From the NCBI RefSeq assembly GCF_005144475.1, contig NZ_SWJZ01000097.1, forward strand, positions 1 to 35,931: 35,931 nt of DNA, read 5' to 3'. The stretch is from Rhodobacter capsulatus. Lineage in GTDB: Bacteria > Pseudomonadota > Alphaproteobacteria > Rhodobacterales > Rhodobacteraceae. The translations under genes and the position numbers were made by a program. Position 1 is the first letter of the stretch. Every line of letters starts with the position of its first letter. Positions 1 to 9,120 of this stretch are shown here, in pieces. The notes beneath the pieces are model-generated. The model saw nothing but the letters and a program-made list of their open reading frames with translations. It made no database searches and was not told where the DNA came from.

Positions 1-44
1 AGGGGGGCAGAGCCCCCCTTTGGGGCGCCCGCGACAGCGGGCGC
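1..44 (-). terminator. Two adjacent hairpins downstream of pyrG
   Basis: Two strong GC hairpins lie just after the pyrG stop, read on the minus strand. The first has 8 bp arms at 25-32 and 37-44 (GCGCCCGC / GCGGGCGC) with loop GACA. The second has arms at 1-8 and 12-19 with loop AGA and is followed by a short T run on the plus strand. On the minus strand the first hairpin has no U tract, so factor-independent termination of pyrG is plausible but not proven. The second could also end transcripts arriving from the left. Confidence 0.5.
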
Positions 45-51
45 AACAGTT

Positions 52-1695
52 TCAGACCAGACGGCTTTGCGCCAGCGCGGCTTTCACGAAACCGGCGAAC
101 AGCGGATGCGGCGCGAAGGGTTTCGACTTCAGCTCCGGGTGGAACTGCACGCCGATGAACCACGGATGGTCCTTGTGCTCGACGATCTCGGGCAGACGGC
201 CGTCCGGGCTCATCCCCGAGAACACCAGACCGCAGTTTTCCAGCGCTTCGCGATAGGTGATGTCGACCTCGTAACGGTGGCGGTGGCGTTCCTCGATCTC
301 GGTCTTGCCGTAAACCTCGGCCACTTTCGAGCCCGCCGTCAGATGCGCCGAATAGGCGCCCAGCCGCATCGTGCCGCCCTTGTCGTCGGTCAGTTTCCGC
401 TCCACCCGGTGGTTGCCCTGCACCCATTCCTTGAGGTGGTAAACCACGGGCGTGAAACGCTTTTCGCCCGCCTCATGGTCGAATTCCTCGGAGCCCGCAT
501 TCGTCAGCCCCGCCATGTTCCGCGCGGCCTCGATCACCGCCATCTGCATGCCGAGGCAGATGCCGAGATAAGGCACGCCCTTTTCCCGCGCGAATTGCGC
601 CGCGCGGATCTTGCCCTCGGTGCCGCGCTCGCCGAAGCCGCCGGGCACCAGGATCGCATGGAAGGGCTCCAGATGCGGCGCCGGGTCTTCGCGTTCGAAG
701 ATTTCCGCGTCGATCCATTCCGCCTTCACCCGCACCCGGTTCGCCATGCCGCCATGCGTCAGCGCCTCGGCGATCGACTTGTAGGCGTCTTCCAGCTGCA
801 CATATTTGCCGACGATGGCGACGCGGACCTCGCCCTCGGCATGGGTCAGCCGGTCCATCACGTCTTCCCAGCGGCTCATGTCGGGCCGCGGCGCGGGCGA
901 GATGCCGAAGGCGTTCAAGACCGCCTGATCCAGCCCGGCGCGGTGATAGGCCAAGGGCGCCTCGTAGATCGAGCGCAGGTCATAGGCCGGGATCACGCTG
1001 TCAGGCCGCACGTTGCAAAAGAGCGCGATCTTCGCGCGTTCCTTGTCCGGGATCGGATGTTCCGACCGGCACACCAGCACGTCGGGCTGCAGCCCGATCG
1101 AGCGCAGCTCCTTGACCGAATGCTGCGTCGGTTTCGTCTTCAGCTCGCCCGAGGCCGCCAGATAGGGCAGCAGCGTCAGGTGCATGAAGATGCATTGTCC
1201 GCGCGGCCGTTCCTGCGCGAATTGCCGGATCGCCTCGAAGAAGGGCAGGCCCTCGATATCGCCGACGGTGCCGCCGATCTCGCAGAGCATGAAATCGACC
1301 TCGTCATCGCCGACGGCAATGAAGTCCTTGATTTCATTGGTGACGTGGGGGATCACCTGGATCGTTTTGCCCAGGTAGGCGCCGCGGCGCTCTTTCTCCA
1401 GCACGTTCGAATAGATCCGCCCCGAGGAGACCGAATCCGTCTTGCGGGCGCTGACGCCGGTGAAGCGTTCATAGTGGCCCAGATCGAGATCGGTTTCCGC
1501 GCCGTCATCGGTGACGAAGACCTCGCCGTGTTCGAACGGCGACATCGTGCCCGGATCGACGTTCAGGTAAGGGTCGAGTTTGCGCAGTCGCACCGAGAAG
1601 CCGCGGGCCTGCAGAAGGGCACCCAGAGCGGCCGAAGCCAGCCCCTTGCCCAGCGAGGAAACCACGCCCCCGGTGATGAAGACATAACGCGCCAT
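52..1695 (-). CDS. pyrG: CTP synthase
   Basis: CTP synthase converts UTP to CTP using ATP and glutamine, the last step of de novo pyrimidine nucleotide synthesis, in the cytoplasm. The 547-residue product has the usual family length. It starts [10 protein letters not shown] with the amidoligase P-loop region SSLGKG, and has [11 protein letters not shown] near residues 139-149. The C-terminal class I glutaminase domain has the nucleophile C380 in GICLGMQ, with H519 and E521 in VQFHPE completing the triad. The open frame extends 32 codons upstream to 1791, but homologues start at MARYVF, so ATG 1695 was chosen. It lies downstream of secG on the same strand, with a 150 bp leader that holds a long hairpin. 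Confidence 0.97.
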   Translation of the reverse strand: MARYVFITGGVVSSLGKGLASAALGALLQARGFSVRLRKLDPYLNVDPGTMSPFEHGEVFVTDDGAETDLDLGHYERFTGVSARKTDSVSSGRIYSNVLEKERRGAYLGKTIQVIPHVTNEIKDFIAVGDDEVDFMLCEIGGTVGDIEGLPFFEAIRQFAQERPRGQCIFMHLTLLPYLAASGELKTKPTQHSVKELRSIGLQPDVLVCRSEHPIPDKERAKIALFCNVRPDSVIPAYDLRSIYEAPLAYHRAGLDQAVLNAFGISPAPRPDMSRWEDVMDRLTHAEGEVRVAIVGKYVQLEDAYKSIAEALTHGGMANRVRVKAEWIDAEIFEREDPAPHLEPFHAILVPGGFGERGTEGKIRAAQFAREKGVPYLGICLGMQMAVIEAARNMAGLTNAGSEEFDHEAGEKRFTPVVYHLKEWVQGNHRVERKLTDDKGGTMRLGAYSAHLTAGSKVAEVYGKTEIEERHRHRYEVDITYREALENCGLVFSGMSPDGRLPEIVEHKDHPWFIGVQFHPELKSKPFAPHPLFAGFVKAALAQSRLV

Positions 1696-1726
1696 GAGAC
1701 CCCCGTGACAAGCAAAATAAAGGCTT

Positions 1727-1750
1727 GTTCCGGTCGGGATCGACCGGAAC
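1727..1750 (-). promoter_or_regulatory. Perfect 10 bp hairpin in the pyrG leader
   Basis: Arms at 1727-1736 (GTTCCGGTCG) and 1741-1750 pair perfectly around a GGAT loop. On the minus strand the hairpin is followed by an A/T-rich stretch containing TTTATTTT, and a smaller inverted repeat (ACAAGC / GCTTGT) follows. It could be the secG terminator or an attenuator in the pyrG 5' leader. Nothing in the sequence decides between these. Confidence 0.45.
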
Positions 1751-1845
1751 CACGGGATTTGACTGATACACGATTCGCAGCCTGCCCGCAACCAGACCGC
1801 AAGACTTGGAGTAAACTAAGAGCCGAACGCCCAGCGCTTGTGGGC

Positions 1846-2340
1846 TCAGTTCGAGGCCGGCGCCTGGCTATAGGGCGAGACGCCCCCCGGCAGCACGGGC
1901 ATGCCCGACGCAGGCGCTTCGGCCGGAGCCGGGGCGGGTGCTTCGGTCGGAGCCGGGGCCTCGGTTGCCGCGGGCGGCGCCACCGGCGGCACGACCGGCT
2001 CATCGGTCGAGGGCGGCGGGGCCGAAATCAGCGGCGAAGTGCCGGTGCTTTCCGGCGCAGCGGGCGTTTCAGCCGGGGTGATGTCGATGACCGAGGTTCC
2101 CTTGCCCGCCCGGGCCGACAGCACGGTCAGGGTGATCGAGGTGGCCAGAAAGCCGATCGCGAAGATCCAGGTCAGCTTGGTCAGCGCATTGGCCGCCTGC
2201 CGTCCGGTCATCACGCCGCCGCCGCCACCGCCGCCCATGCCAAGGCCGCCACCTTCCGAGCGCTGCAGCAGCACCACCCCGATGAGGAGGAGCGCCAGCA
2301 CGAGGTGGACGACGAGGATGACGTTTTGGACGTTTTCCAT
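1846..2340 (-). CDS. secG: Protein translocase subunit SecG
   Basis: SecG is the small auxiliary subunit of the SecYEG channel that exports unfolded proteins across the inner membrane. The N-terminal part is typical: a first membrane segment at about residues 5-25, then LLQRSEGGGLGMGGGG with the Gly-rich cytoplasmic loop, then a second segment around residues 55-75 (LTKLTWIFAIGFLATSI). After about residue 80 the protein continues with a long Pro/Ala/Thr/Glu-rich tail (APAPTEAP-type repeats), giving 164 residues where E. coli SecG has about 110. Such tails are common in alphaproteobacterial SecG. It is divergent from purA and upstream of pyrG. No strong ribosome binding site is seen before ATG 2340. 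Confidence 0.93.
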   Translation of the reverse strand: MENVQNVILVVHLVLALLLIGVVLLQRSEGGGLGMGGGGGGGVMTGRQAANALTKLTWIFAIGFLATSITLTVLSARAGKGTSVIDITPAETPAAPESTGTSPLISAPPPSTDEPVVPPVAPPAATEAPAPTEAPAPAPAEAPASGMPVLPGGVSPYSQAPASN

Positions 2341-2516
2341 GAGGGAGGCGCGCCTTTTTTCATTCGACGCGCCTATCTAGGCGCTTGGGCCTCGGCGCGC
2401 AACCCGGTTTTCTGCCGCTGCCGGGCCGGGCGGCGTCCTTGCCGCGAAAAATCGGTTTCCCCCGGGCGTTCACCCCGCTATATGTCGCGCGGTTTTCAGA
2501 CCTGCGGAGAATGCGA

Positions 2517-3809
2517 ATGGCCAACGTGGTGGTTGTCGGCGCCCAATGGGGCGACGAAGGCAAGGGCAAGATCGTCGACTGGCTCTCGGAACGGGCCGAC
2601 GTGATCGCCCGCTTTCAGGGCGGCCACAATGCGGGCCACACGCTCGTCATCGGCGGCAAGGTCTACAAGCTGAACGCGCTGCCCTCGGGCGTCGTGCGCG
2701 GCGGCAAGCTCTCGGTGATCGGCAATGGTGTCGTGCTCGACCCCTGGCATCTGGTCAAGGAAGTGGCGGCGATCCGCGAACAGGGCGTCGAGATCAATCC
2801 CGACAACCTGATGATCGCGGAAAACACGCCGCTGATCATGCCGTTCCACGGCGAACTTGACCGGGCCCGCGAAGCCCATGCCGCGGTCGCCAAGATCGGC
2901 ACCACCGGCCGCGGCATCGGGCCGTGCTATGAAGACAAGGTGGGCCGTCGGGTCATCCGTGTCGCCGATCTGGCCGATGATGAAACGCTGCAGCTGCGCG
3001 TCGATCGCGCGCTCGTGCACCACAACGCGCTGCGCGCCGGGCTGGGCCTTGGCCCGATCGACCGCGAGGCGGTGCTGGCCGATCTGCGCGCCATCGCGCC
3101 CGAAATCCTGCAATATGCCAAGCCGGTCTGGAAAGTCCTGAACGAGCTGCGCAAGGCGGGCAAGCGCATCCTGTTCGAGGGCGCGCAGGGCTCGCTGCTC
3201 GATATCGATTTCGGCACCTATCCCTTCGTCACCTCCTCGAACGTGATCGCGGGGCAGGCGGCGACGGGGGTGGGCCTTGGCCCGAATGCGGTCGATTATT
3301 CGCTCGGCATCGTCAAGGCCTACACGACCCGGGTGGGCGAAGGCCCGTTCCCGACCGAGCTGAAAGATGACGACGGCGAGCGTCTGGGCACGCGCGGCCA
3401 TGAATTCGGCACCGTCACCGGACGCAAGCGCCGCTGCGGCTGGTTCGATGCGGTGCTGGTGCGCCAGACCTGCGCGATTTCCGGCATGAAGGGCATCGCG
3501 CTGACCAAGCTCGACGTGCTCGACGGGTTCGAGAAACTGAAGATCTGCGTCGCCTACGATGTCGAGGGCGTGCGCTACGACTATCTGCCGACGCAAGCCG
3601 CGCTGCAGGCGAAGGCGAAACCGATCTACGAGGAACTGGACGGCTGGTCGGAAAGCACGCAGGGCGCGCGGTCGTGGAACGATCTGCCCGGCGCCGCGGT
3701 GAAATATGTCCGCCGCATCGAAGAGCTGATCCAATGCCCGGTGGCGATGCTCTCGACCTCGCCCGAGCGGGATGACACCATCCTTGTGACCGACCCCTTC
3801 GAGGATTGA
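2517..3809 (+). CDS. purA: Adenylosuccinate synthetase
   Basis: PurA condenses IMP with aspartate using GTP to give adenylosuccinate, the first committed step to AMP. The 430-residue product begins [18 protein letters not shown]. This contains the GDEGKGK GTP loop at residues 12-18 with catalytic D13, and catalytic H41 lies in GGHNAGHT. The later motifs [12 protein letters not shown] and [10 protein letters not shown] are also present. ATG 2517 was chosen over ATG 2511 because GGAG at 2506-2509 is 7 nt from 2517 and homologues start at MANVVV. It is followed after 4 nt by a small membrane-protein gene, probably in one transcript. Confidence 0.97.
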   Translation: MANVVVVGAQWGDEGKGKIVDWLSERADVIARFQGGHNAGHTLVIGGKVYKLNALPSGVVRGGKLSVIGNGVVLDPWHLVKEVAAIREQGVEINPDNLMIAENTPLIMPFHGELDRAREAHAAVAKIGTTGRGIGPCYEDKVGRRVIRVADLADDETLQLRVDRALVHHNALRAGLGLGPIDREAVLADLRAIAPEILQYAKPVWKVLNELRKAGKRILFEGAQGSLLDIDFGTYPFVTSSNVIAGQAATGVGLGPNAVDYSLGIVKAYTTRVGEGPFPTELKDDDGERLGTRGHEFGTVTGRKRRCGWFDAVLVRQTCAISGMKGIALTKLDVLDGFEKLKICVAYDVEGVRYDYLPTQAALQAKAKPIYEELDGWSESTQGARSWNDLPGAAVKYVRRIEELIQCPVAMLSTSPERDDTILVTDPFED

Positions 3810-3813
3810 GCCC

Positions 3814-4059
3814 GTGCCGATCCCCTACAAGACCCGCCGCCGTCTGGCGCTGTTCGTTCTGGTCGTCGGCCTTCCGGCCTATATCGTCGTGGCGGTCTCC
3901 GCCGTGGCCTGGGCCGAGGCGCGCTGGGGCGTTTTGCCGTGGTGGGGATCGGTGCTGGTCTATGTCGGGCTGGGATTTCTCTGGATCGTGCCGATGAAGC
4001 CCGTCTTCATCGGCGTCGGCAAACCCGACCCGGACGCGCAACCGCCTGAGCAGAAATGA
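3814..4059 (+). CDS. DUF2842 family small membrane protein
   Basis: This 81-residue protein starts at GTG 3814, four bases after the purA stop. It has a basic N-terminus (YKTRRR), two hydrophobic segments at about residues 11-33 and 43-62, and a hydrophilic tail rich in Pro and acidic residues. It matches my memory of the DUF2842 family, which is of unknown function and often follows purA in Rhodobacterales. The context suggests translational coupling to purA, but no function can be inferred from the sequence. A terminator follows directly. Confidence 0.8.
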   Translation: MPIPYKTRRRLALFVLVVGLPAYIVVAVSAVAWAEARWGVLPWWGSVLVYVGLGFLWIVPMKPVFIGVGKPDPDAQPPEQK

Positions 4060-4060
4060 A

Positions 4061-4085
4061 AACGGAGGGGCAAGCCCCTCCGTTT
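4061..4085. terminator. Bidirectional rho-independent terminator
   Basis: The stem AACGGAGGGG (4061-4070) pairs with CCCCTCCGTT (4075-4084) around loop CAAG, and T residues follow on both strands. It sits between the convergent DUF2842 gene and the 764-residue protein gene, so it can serve both. Confidence 0.85.
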
Positions 4086-4107
4086 CCGCATCGCGTCGTC
4101 CGGTGGC

Positions 4108-6402
4108 TCAGGCGCGGGCCTGATAGAACCGGCTCGCCTCGGTGATCGCGTATTGGCCGCGCTTCACCTTGGCGATCTTCCCCTGACGCAACAAGGTTCC
4201 GAACATCCGCAGCCGGTCTTCGCGGCTGAAGCTGGCGTCACCGATCGCGGTGACCTTGCTCATGATCTGCGGCGGCGAGAAATGCGGCCGCCCCTCGACC
4301 TGCGCGGTATAGGCGGCGGCGGCTTCCAGCAGCTCGGCCAGACCCTGCGGCGCCCGGCTTTGCGCGAATTCGGCAAAGCTCGAGGCTTCCTCGGGGCTCA
4401 GCGGCACCTCGGTTTCCTCGTCCGTCTCGGCCTCGGCGGCGGTTCCCTGCGCCAGGGTCGCGGCGACGATCCGGCGCGGACGGACCGCCTGCGCCTTGGC
4501 GACGGCCTCGGCGGGGGCGCGGTCGACGCGCTGCTCGGAGACCAGCACCAGCGGCGCGGGACGGGCTTCGGGACGGGCGGCGGTCTGATGATGGCTTTCG
4601 CCGACCGCGGGCAACACCGGACGGCGCGGCCGCACCGCCTGGGTCAGATCCTGCCGATAGGGCGCGGTTTCGTCCTTTTGCACCTCTTCGGTGCCAGCCC
4701 GGCGTTCGGCCACGGTGGCGGCCACGGCGGCCTTGAGATGCGCGATCGCCGAAATCCGGCGCCGGTTCTCGTTGCCTGCCATCTGCGCATCGGCCTTTTC
4801 CAGCAGCCGCGGCAGGTCGCCCTCGGGCAGGGGCGGCGCTTTCGCGACCGGGCGCGGCGGCAGGATCAGCGGCTCGGCCGGATGTTTGCGCCGGTCGACG
4901 CCCCCGGGGGGCAGCTCTTCGGAGAGGGCGGCGGCGATCGCGGCCCGATCCGGCGGGTCTTCGGCAAAAAGCGCATCCAGATCGATTTCGGGCCTTGCCG
5001 GAGCCGAAGCTGCCGCTGCGGAAACCGCGGCGGCGGGCGCTTCCTCTTCCGGTTCGGGGTCGAGTTCGACCACCAGCGCCTCGATCTCCACCTCCGGCTC
5101 TGCCGCAGCTTCGGTCGCAACCTCGGTCGCAGAATCCGTCGCGACGGGCTCCGGGGCGGCTTCGGCGTCGACCTCGGCTTCGGTTGCGATTTCGGGCGCC
5201 GCAGCGGGGCTTTCGGCGCTCCAGCCCTCGATGCCCCAATCGACATCGCCCAGATTTTCCGTCAGCGCGGCCAGTTCCGCCATCAGCTCGTCTTCCGCCT
5301 CGGGGCTCAGGGCCGCCGGTTCCGGCGCGGCCGGGCTTTCGGGGGCAGAGGCTTCGGCCATCGTCGCCGCGACCGAGGCCAGCATCCGGTCGATGTCTTC
5401 GGCGGGTTCTGCTTCTGCCTCGGCCGGGGGGGCGGCTGCGGGCGCCGGGGCGGCCGGCGGCTCGGCGCGGCGCAGCTTGATCACCCGGGCCCGGATCACC
5501 GGACGCGGCGCCTCGGGCAAGGCGGGGGCGGCCGCTTCGGCGGGCGCCGTTTCGGGCGCGTCCATCACCGGCGCCATCGCTTCGGCGGCGGGCACCGGGA
5601 CCGTCCCGGCCTCCGGGAGCGGCGCAGACGCCGCCCCGGTGTCGCCGGGCGCTTCGGCCTGCATCAGACGGGCGGCGCGGCGTTCGGCGCGGCGGCGCAT
5701 GCGCTCGATCTTCTCGGGGTCCATGCTGCCGCCCGGGCCGGGGGCCTCGTCCTCGTCTTCATCCTCAAGGGCCGGGTCGGGGAGGATGTCCTGCCGGTCC
5801 TCGGGGTTCAATTCGTCCGCGCGCAGCGGGCCGGAGATATCCAGCGCAAAGCCGAATTCTTCCGGCGCGGCGATCGGCTCGGCTGCGGTTTCGGGCGCAG
5901 GATCGGGCGCGACGGCGGGGGCGGCTTGCGGGGGCGCGGCAAGATCCGGCTCGGGTTCGGCCGTGCCCTGTGCCGCGCGCGCCTGCGCCACCGCCGAGCG
6001 GATGCGCTGCAGCTTCGCCGCCACCGATTCGCTGATCGGATCGCCGACACCCTCGGGCGCCGTGGCGGCGGGCCCCACCGGCGTCACCGCAACCTGCACC
6101 ACGGCGGGCATCGCCACCACGGCGGGCGCCGGTTCCGGCGTCGCCGCAGCGCCCGGCCGCAAGACCACGCTGTTCTTTTCGATCTTCGCATCCACCCGCC
6201 GCGCCATTTCGCGCTCGGCGATGCGATGCAGCATCTCGGCATCGGGCTGCGGCGGCTCGGCGCCAAAATACCGGTCTTCCGCGGCCAGATCGCGGAAATA
6301 TTCCGCAATCGCCTTCATCGTCGTGAAGGGTTCGTCGAACCCCTCCAGCGTGCACGAGAAGGTGCCGTAGGAGACGGTTAAGATCTTGCTCGCTCCAACC
6401 AT
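4108..6402 (-). CDS. Conserved Rhodobacterales protein with long Ala/Pro/Glu-rich centre
   Basis: Function is not recognised. The 764-residue product has a compact N-terminus (about residues 1-75, starting MVGASKILTVSYGTFSCTLE) and a compact C-terminus (about 665-764, ending in IAKVKRGQYAITEASRFYQARA). Between them are some 580 residues dominated by Ala, Pro and Glu, surely disordered. Only the two ends look like folded domains, and the C-terminal part reads like a winged-helix-type unit (inference). ATG 6402 is preferred over ATG 6441 because AGGAGAGG lies about 10 nt upstream and the protein then begins at the conserved block. It resembles proteins sometimes labelled CheA or lipoprotein in databases. 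I see no CheA domains and no lipobox. Confidence 0.75.
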   Translation of the reverse strand: MVGASKILTVSYGTFSCTLEGFDEPFTTMKAIAEYFRDLAAEDRYFGAEPPQPDAEMLHRIAEREMARRVDAKIEKNSVVLRPGAAATPEPAPAVVAMPAVVQVAVTPVGPAATAPEGVGDPISESVAAKLQRIRSAVAQARAAQGTAEPEPDLAAPPQAAPAVAPDPAPETAAEPIAAPEEFGFALDISGPLRADELNPEDRQDILPDPALEDEDEDEAPGPGGSMDPEKIERMRRRAERRAARLMQAEAPGDTGAASAPLPEAGTVPVPAAEAMAPVMDAPETAPAEAAAPALPEAPRPVIRARVIKLRRAEPPAAPAPAAAPPAEAEAEPAEDIDRMLASVAATMAEASAPESPAAPEPAALSPEAEDELMAELAALTENLGDVDWGIEGWSAESPAAAPEIATEAEVDAEAAPEPVATDSATEVATEAAAEPEVEIEALVVELDPEPEEEAPAAAVSAAAASAPARPEIDLDALFAEDPPDRAAIAAALSEELPPGGVDRRKHPAEPLILPPRPVAKAPPLPEGDLPRLLEKADAQMAGNENRRRISAIAHLKAAVAATVAERRAGTEEVQKDETAPYRQDLTQAVRPRRPVLPAVGESHHQTAARPEARPAPLVLVSEQRVDRAPAEAVAKAQAVRPRRIVAATLAQGTAAEAETDEETEVPLSPEEASSFAEFAQSRAPQGLAELLEAAAAYTAQVEGRPHFSPPQIMSKVTAIGDASFSREDRLRMFGTLLRQGKIAKVKRGQYAITEASRFYQARA

Positions 6403-6542
6403 GGGCGTTTCGCCTCTCCTGAACCTCATTGCGTTCACCATCCTTGGGAACTGGTGCTTTCCGGTGAACGAAAAAGGGCAAATGCAGGGAATTTTAGCGA
6501 TATCGGTTGCATGGCTTTGCCTTAATCATCATCAATCATGCC

Positions 6543-7214
6543 ATGAATGCGGAAATTGTCCATTGTGAAGGCGGGGTCACGCTGCTGGGCGGGGGAATCG
6601 CCTCGGCCGCGGATGTTGCCAATTCGTTGACGATCGCGCCGGTGCTGGTGGCGGCCGATGGCGGCGCCGACCGGGCCCTGGCGCTTGGTCTGACGCCTGC
6701 GGCGGTGATCGGCGACATGGACAGCCTCTCGGCGGCGGGCCGGGCGGCGCTGGCCGGGCGGCTGTATCCGGTGGCCGAGCAGGACAGCACCGATTTCGGC
6801 AAATGCCTGCGGCTGGTCGCGGCGCGGTTCTATCTGTGCCTTGGTTTCACCGGGCTGCGGCTGGATCACACCCTGGCGGCGCTGACCGAACTGACCACGC
6901 GGCCCGAGCAGATCGTGATCCTGATCGCCGAGGACGAAGTGATCTTTCGCGCCCCGCCGCGGCTCTGCCTTGATCTGCCGCCGGGCACGCGGGTCTCGCT
7001 GCATCCGATGGGGCCGGTGTCCGGGCGTTCGACCGGGCTGCGCTGGCCGATCGACGGGCTGCAGTTCGCGCCCGACAGCCGCACCGGCACCTCGAACGAG
7101 GTGACAGGCCCGGTGACGATCGAGATCGACGGCCCGATGCTGGTGCTGCTGCCGAAGGACCGGCTTACGCCTGTGCTGCACGCGCTTTTGCCGCCAGACG
7201 TTCGCGGTGGATGA
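6543..7214 (+). CDS. Thiamine diphosphokinase
   Basis: This enzyme transfers pyrophosphate from ATP to thiamine to make thiamine diphosphate. The 223-residue product shows the family blocks in order: VAADGGADRAL, VIGDMDSL, the acidic DSTDFGKC, and GFTGLRLDHTLAAL. A C-terminal beta-rich substrate-binding part (LHPMGPVSGRSTGLRWPID) follows. ATG 6543 was chosen from the start of the conserved domain; no clear ribosome binding site precedes it. It is divergent from the long low-complexity protein, and its last 50 bases overlap the end of the converging EamA transporter gene. No thiamine riboswitch is apparent upstream. Confidence 0.88.
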   Translation: MNAEIVHCEGGVTLLGGGIASAADVANSLTIAPVLVAADGGADRALALGLTPAAVIGDMDSLSAAGRAALAGRLYPVAEQDSTDFGKCLRLVAARFYLCLGFTGLRLDHTLAALTELTTRPEQIVILIAEDEVIFRAPPRLCLDLPPGTRVSLHPMGPVSGRSTGLRWPIDGLQFAPDSRTGTSNEVTGPVTIEIDGPMLVLLPKDRLTPVLHALLPPDVRGG

Positions 7215-8076
7215 TGTAAAGCCCCGAGGCGGTGATGATGCCGATGCCGACCCAGGTCAGCGCATTCGGGAAATCGCCGAACACCAGATAGCCGAACAGC
7301 GTCGCGGTCAGCATCTCGAAGTAGTGAAGCGGCGCCAGCGTCGAGGAGGGGGCGTATTTCAGCGCATAGCTCATCGACATGTGGCTGACGGTCGAGGCCA
7401 GCCCGACGCAGAAACACCAGAGCCAGAAGATCCCCTCGGGCGCCTCGAAGCGCATCTGGCCAAGGTCGATCTGGCCGCCAAGGGCGAGAATCGGGATCAG
7501 GATCACGATGGCGGCCCAGGCGGTGTGCAGGTTCATCGGCACCGGATGCATGTGGCGCGACAGCGCCCGGGTCAGCAGGATGTAAAGCGCGAAACCGACC
7601 GCCGTGCCCAGCGGATACAGCGCGATGACGCCAAAGACCGCGAACGAGGGCTGGATCACGAACAGCGCGCCGATGAAGCCCACGACCGAGGCGCCGATCC
7701 GGCGCGGCCCGACCTCTTCTTTCATGACGAAGCGGCCGATGAACAGGATCACGAAAGGCTCGACAAAGGCGATGGCCAGCGCATCGGCGATCGGCATGTG
7801 CTGCACGGCGGCGACAAAGGAATAGGTCGAGAGCACCGAGACCGCGGCGCGCGCAAAGGTCAGCGCCAGCGCCCGCCGGCTCATGCCCCAGGGATGGCCC
7901 AGAAGCGCGACGATCGGCACCATCAACAGCAGCTGCGCGACATAGCGGCCCAGCGTGACGGTGCCGACGGGCACCGCCTGCGCCGCCAGTTTCGAGGCGA
8001 CGTCGATCAGCGGCGCGATGATGCAAAAGCCAAGCATCAGAAGGATGCCGGGCAGGATACGGTCTTGATGGCTCAT
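7165..8076 (-). CDS. EamA/DMT-family transporter
   Basis: This 303-residue integral membrane protein has about ten hydrophobic segments arranged as two EamA repeats. The second half ends with LHYFEMLTATLFGYLVFGDF, the typical final-repeat motif where DMT exporters keep a conserved P/E-x-x-x-x-x-x-G pattern. Family members export metabolites or amino acids, or take up nucleotide precursors. The substrate cannot be read from sequence. ATG 8076 gives a normal-length protein. Its 3' end overlaps the thiamine diphosphokinase gene by 50 bp, which is unusual and may limit simultaneous expression. Confidence 0.85.
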   Translation of the reverse strand: MSHQDRILPGILLMLGFCIIAPLIDVASKLAAQAVPVGTVTLGRYVAQLLLMVPIVALLGHPWGMSRRALALTFARAAVSVLSTYSFVAAVQHMPIADALAIAFVEPFVILFIGRFVMKEEVGPRRIGASVVGFIGALFVIQPSFAVFGVIALYPLGTAVGFALYILLTRALSRHMHPVPMNLHTAWAAIVILIPILALGGQIDLGQMRFEAPEGIFWLWCFCVGLASTVSHMSMSYALKYAPSSTLAPLHYFEMLTATLFGYLVFGDFPNALTWVGIGIITASGLYIIHRERLAAKARAAQA

Positions 8077-8256
8077 GCTTTCGCCTAGCCTGCGGGGCAG
8101 GGGGCGTCCATCCTGAAAACGACGGGTTGCGGGCGATTTGCCGCGATCCGCATTGCCGGGTTGAGGCGGGGCGGGCTTGCGGATTAGGCTGGCCCGAAGC
8201 TTCAGGGCCGCAGGTGCAGGCCCGCCGTTACAGGCCCGCAGTCACAGGAGAGTGCC

Positions 8257-8997
8257 ATGACCGATTTCTTCGACAGCCCCGAGGGCCGCCGCATCGCCTA
8301 TGACCGCCGTTCGGGCAAGGGGCCGGGGGTGATGTTCCTGCACGGGCTGCATTCCGACATGACCGGCACCAAGGCGACGGCGCTCGACGCCTGGGCGGCG
8401 GACACCGGCCGCGGTTTCCTGCGCTTCGATTGCGCGGGGCACGGGCAATCCTCGGGCGTTTATGCCGAAACCTCGATCGCCGAATGGTATCAGGACGCGC
8501 GCTCGGTGCTTTTGAACCTGGCAGAGGGGCCGCAGGTGCTGGTCGGCTCCTCGATGGGGGGCTGGCTGGCGCTGTTGCTGGCGCGCGACTGCCCGGAGAA
8601 GGTCGCGGGTCTGGTGACGATCGCGGCCGCCGCCGATTTCACCGAGGACGGCTATTGGGCCAGCTTCTCGCCCGAGCAGCAGGCCTTGCTGATGGACCAG
8701 GGCTATCTGGACCTGCACCACGGCGGCCCGGTGCCCTACCGCATCAGCCGCAAGTTCATCGTCGACGGCCGCGATCATTTCGTGCTGCGCAGCCCCCTGT
8801 CGCTGCCCTTCCCGACGCGGCTTTTGCAGGGCTCCGAAGACCGCGCCGTGCCGCCGGACTGGGCGGTGAAGCTCTTCCACCATGCCGCGGGCCCCGATAT
8901 CCGGCTGACGCTGGTGAAGGGCGCGGATCACAATTTCTCGGCCCCCGACAATCTGGCGCTGATCAAGGCGGCGATCGACGAGATCGCGCCGATCTGA
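8257..8997 (+). CDS. Alpha/beta-hydrolase
   Basis: This 246-residue alpha/beta-hydrolase has an intact triad: nucleophile S99 in GSSMGG, acid D195 in LLQGSEDRAVPP and H225 in KGADHNFS. The oxyanion region is FLHGLHSDM. The overall layout resembles the ABHD10/palmitoyl-thioesterase-like group, so esterase or thioesterase activity is likely, with unknown substrate. AGGAG at 8246-8250 lies 6 nt upstream of ATG 8257 and fixes the start. The 180 bp between it and the divergent transporter gene holds nothing recognisable except short repeated GGCCCG runs. Confidence 0.85.
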   Translation: MTDFFDSPEGRRIAYDRRSGKGPGVMFLHGLHSDMTGTKATALDAWAADTGRGFLRFDCAGHGQSSGVYAETSIAEWYQDARSVLLNLAEGPQVLVGSSMGGWLALLLARDCPEKVAGLVTIAAAADFTEDGYWASFSPEQQALLMDQGYLDLHHGGPVPYRISRKFIVDGRDHFVLRSPLSLPFPTRLLQGSEDRAVPPDWAVKLFHHAAGPDIRLTLVKGADHNFSAPDNLALIKAAIDEIAPI

Positions 8998-9120
8998 GCC
9001 CCGGGCGCGGATCCGGGCCAGATCCGGGGCGCTAACCTTTGCGCGAGGGGGGTTTTCCCCCGCCCCCCCTTCGCGCTACCTAGGGCAAAAAGCGCGAAAC
9101 CGCGCGTTGCTGGGGTGAGC

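Noticed and set aside
67-2604. Plus-strand open frame of 845 codons opposite pyrG and secG
   Set aside because: Antisense shadow; it crosses several real gene boundaries and shows no protein-like pattern.
9115-9120. GTG start for the second hydrolase
   Set aside because: ATG six bases downstream has better spacing from the upstream G-rich stretch and adds no loss of domain.
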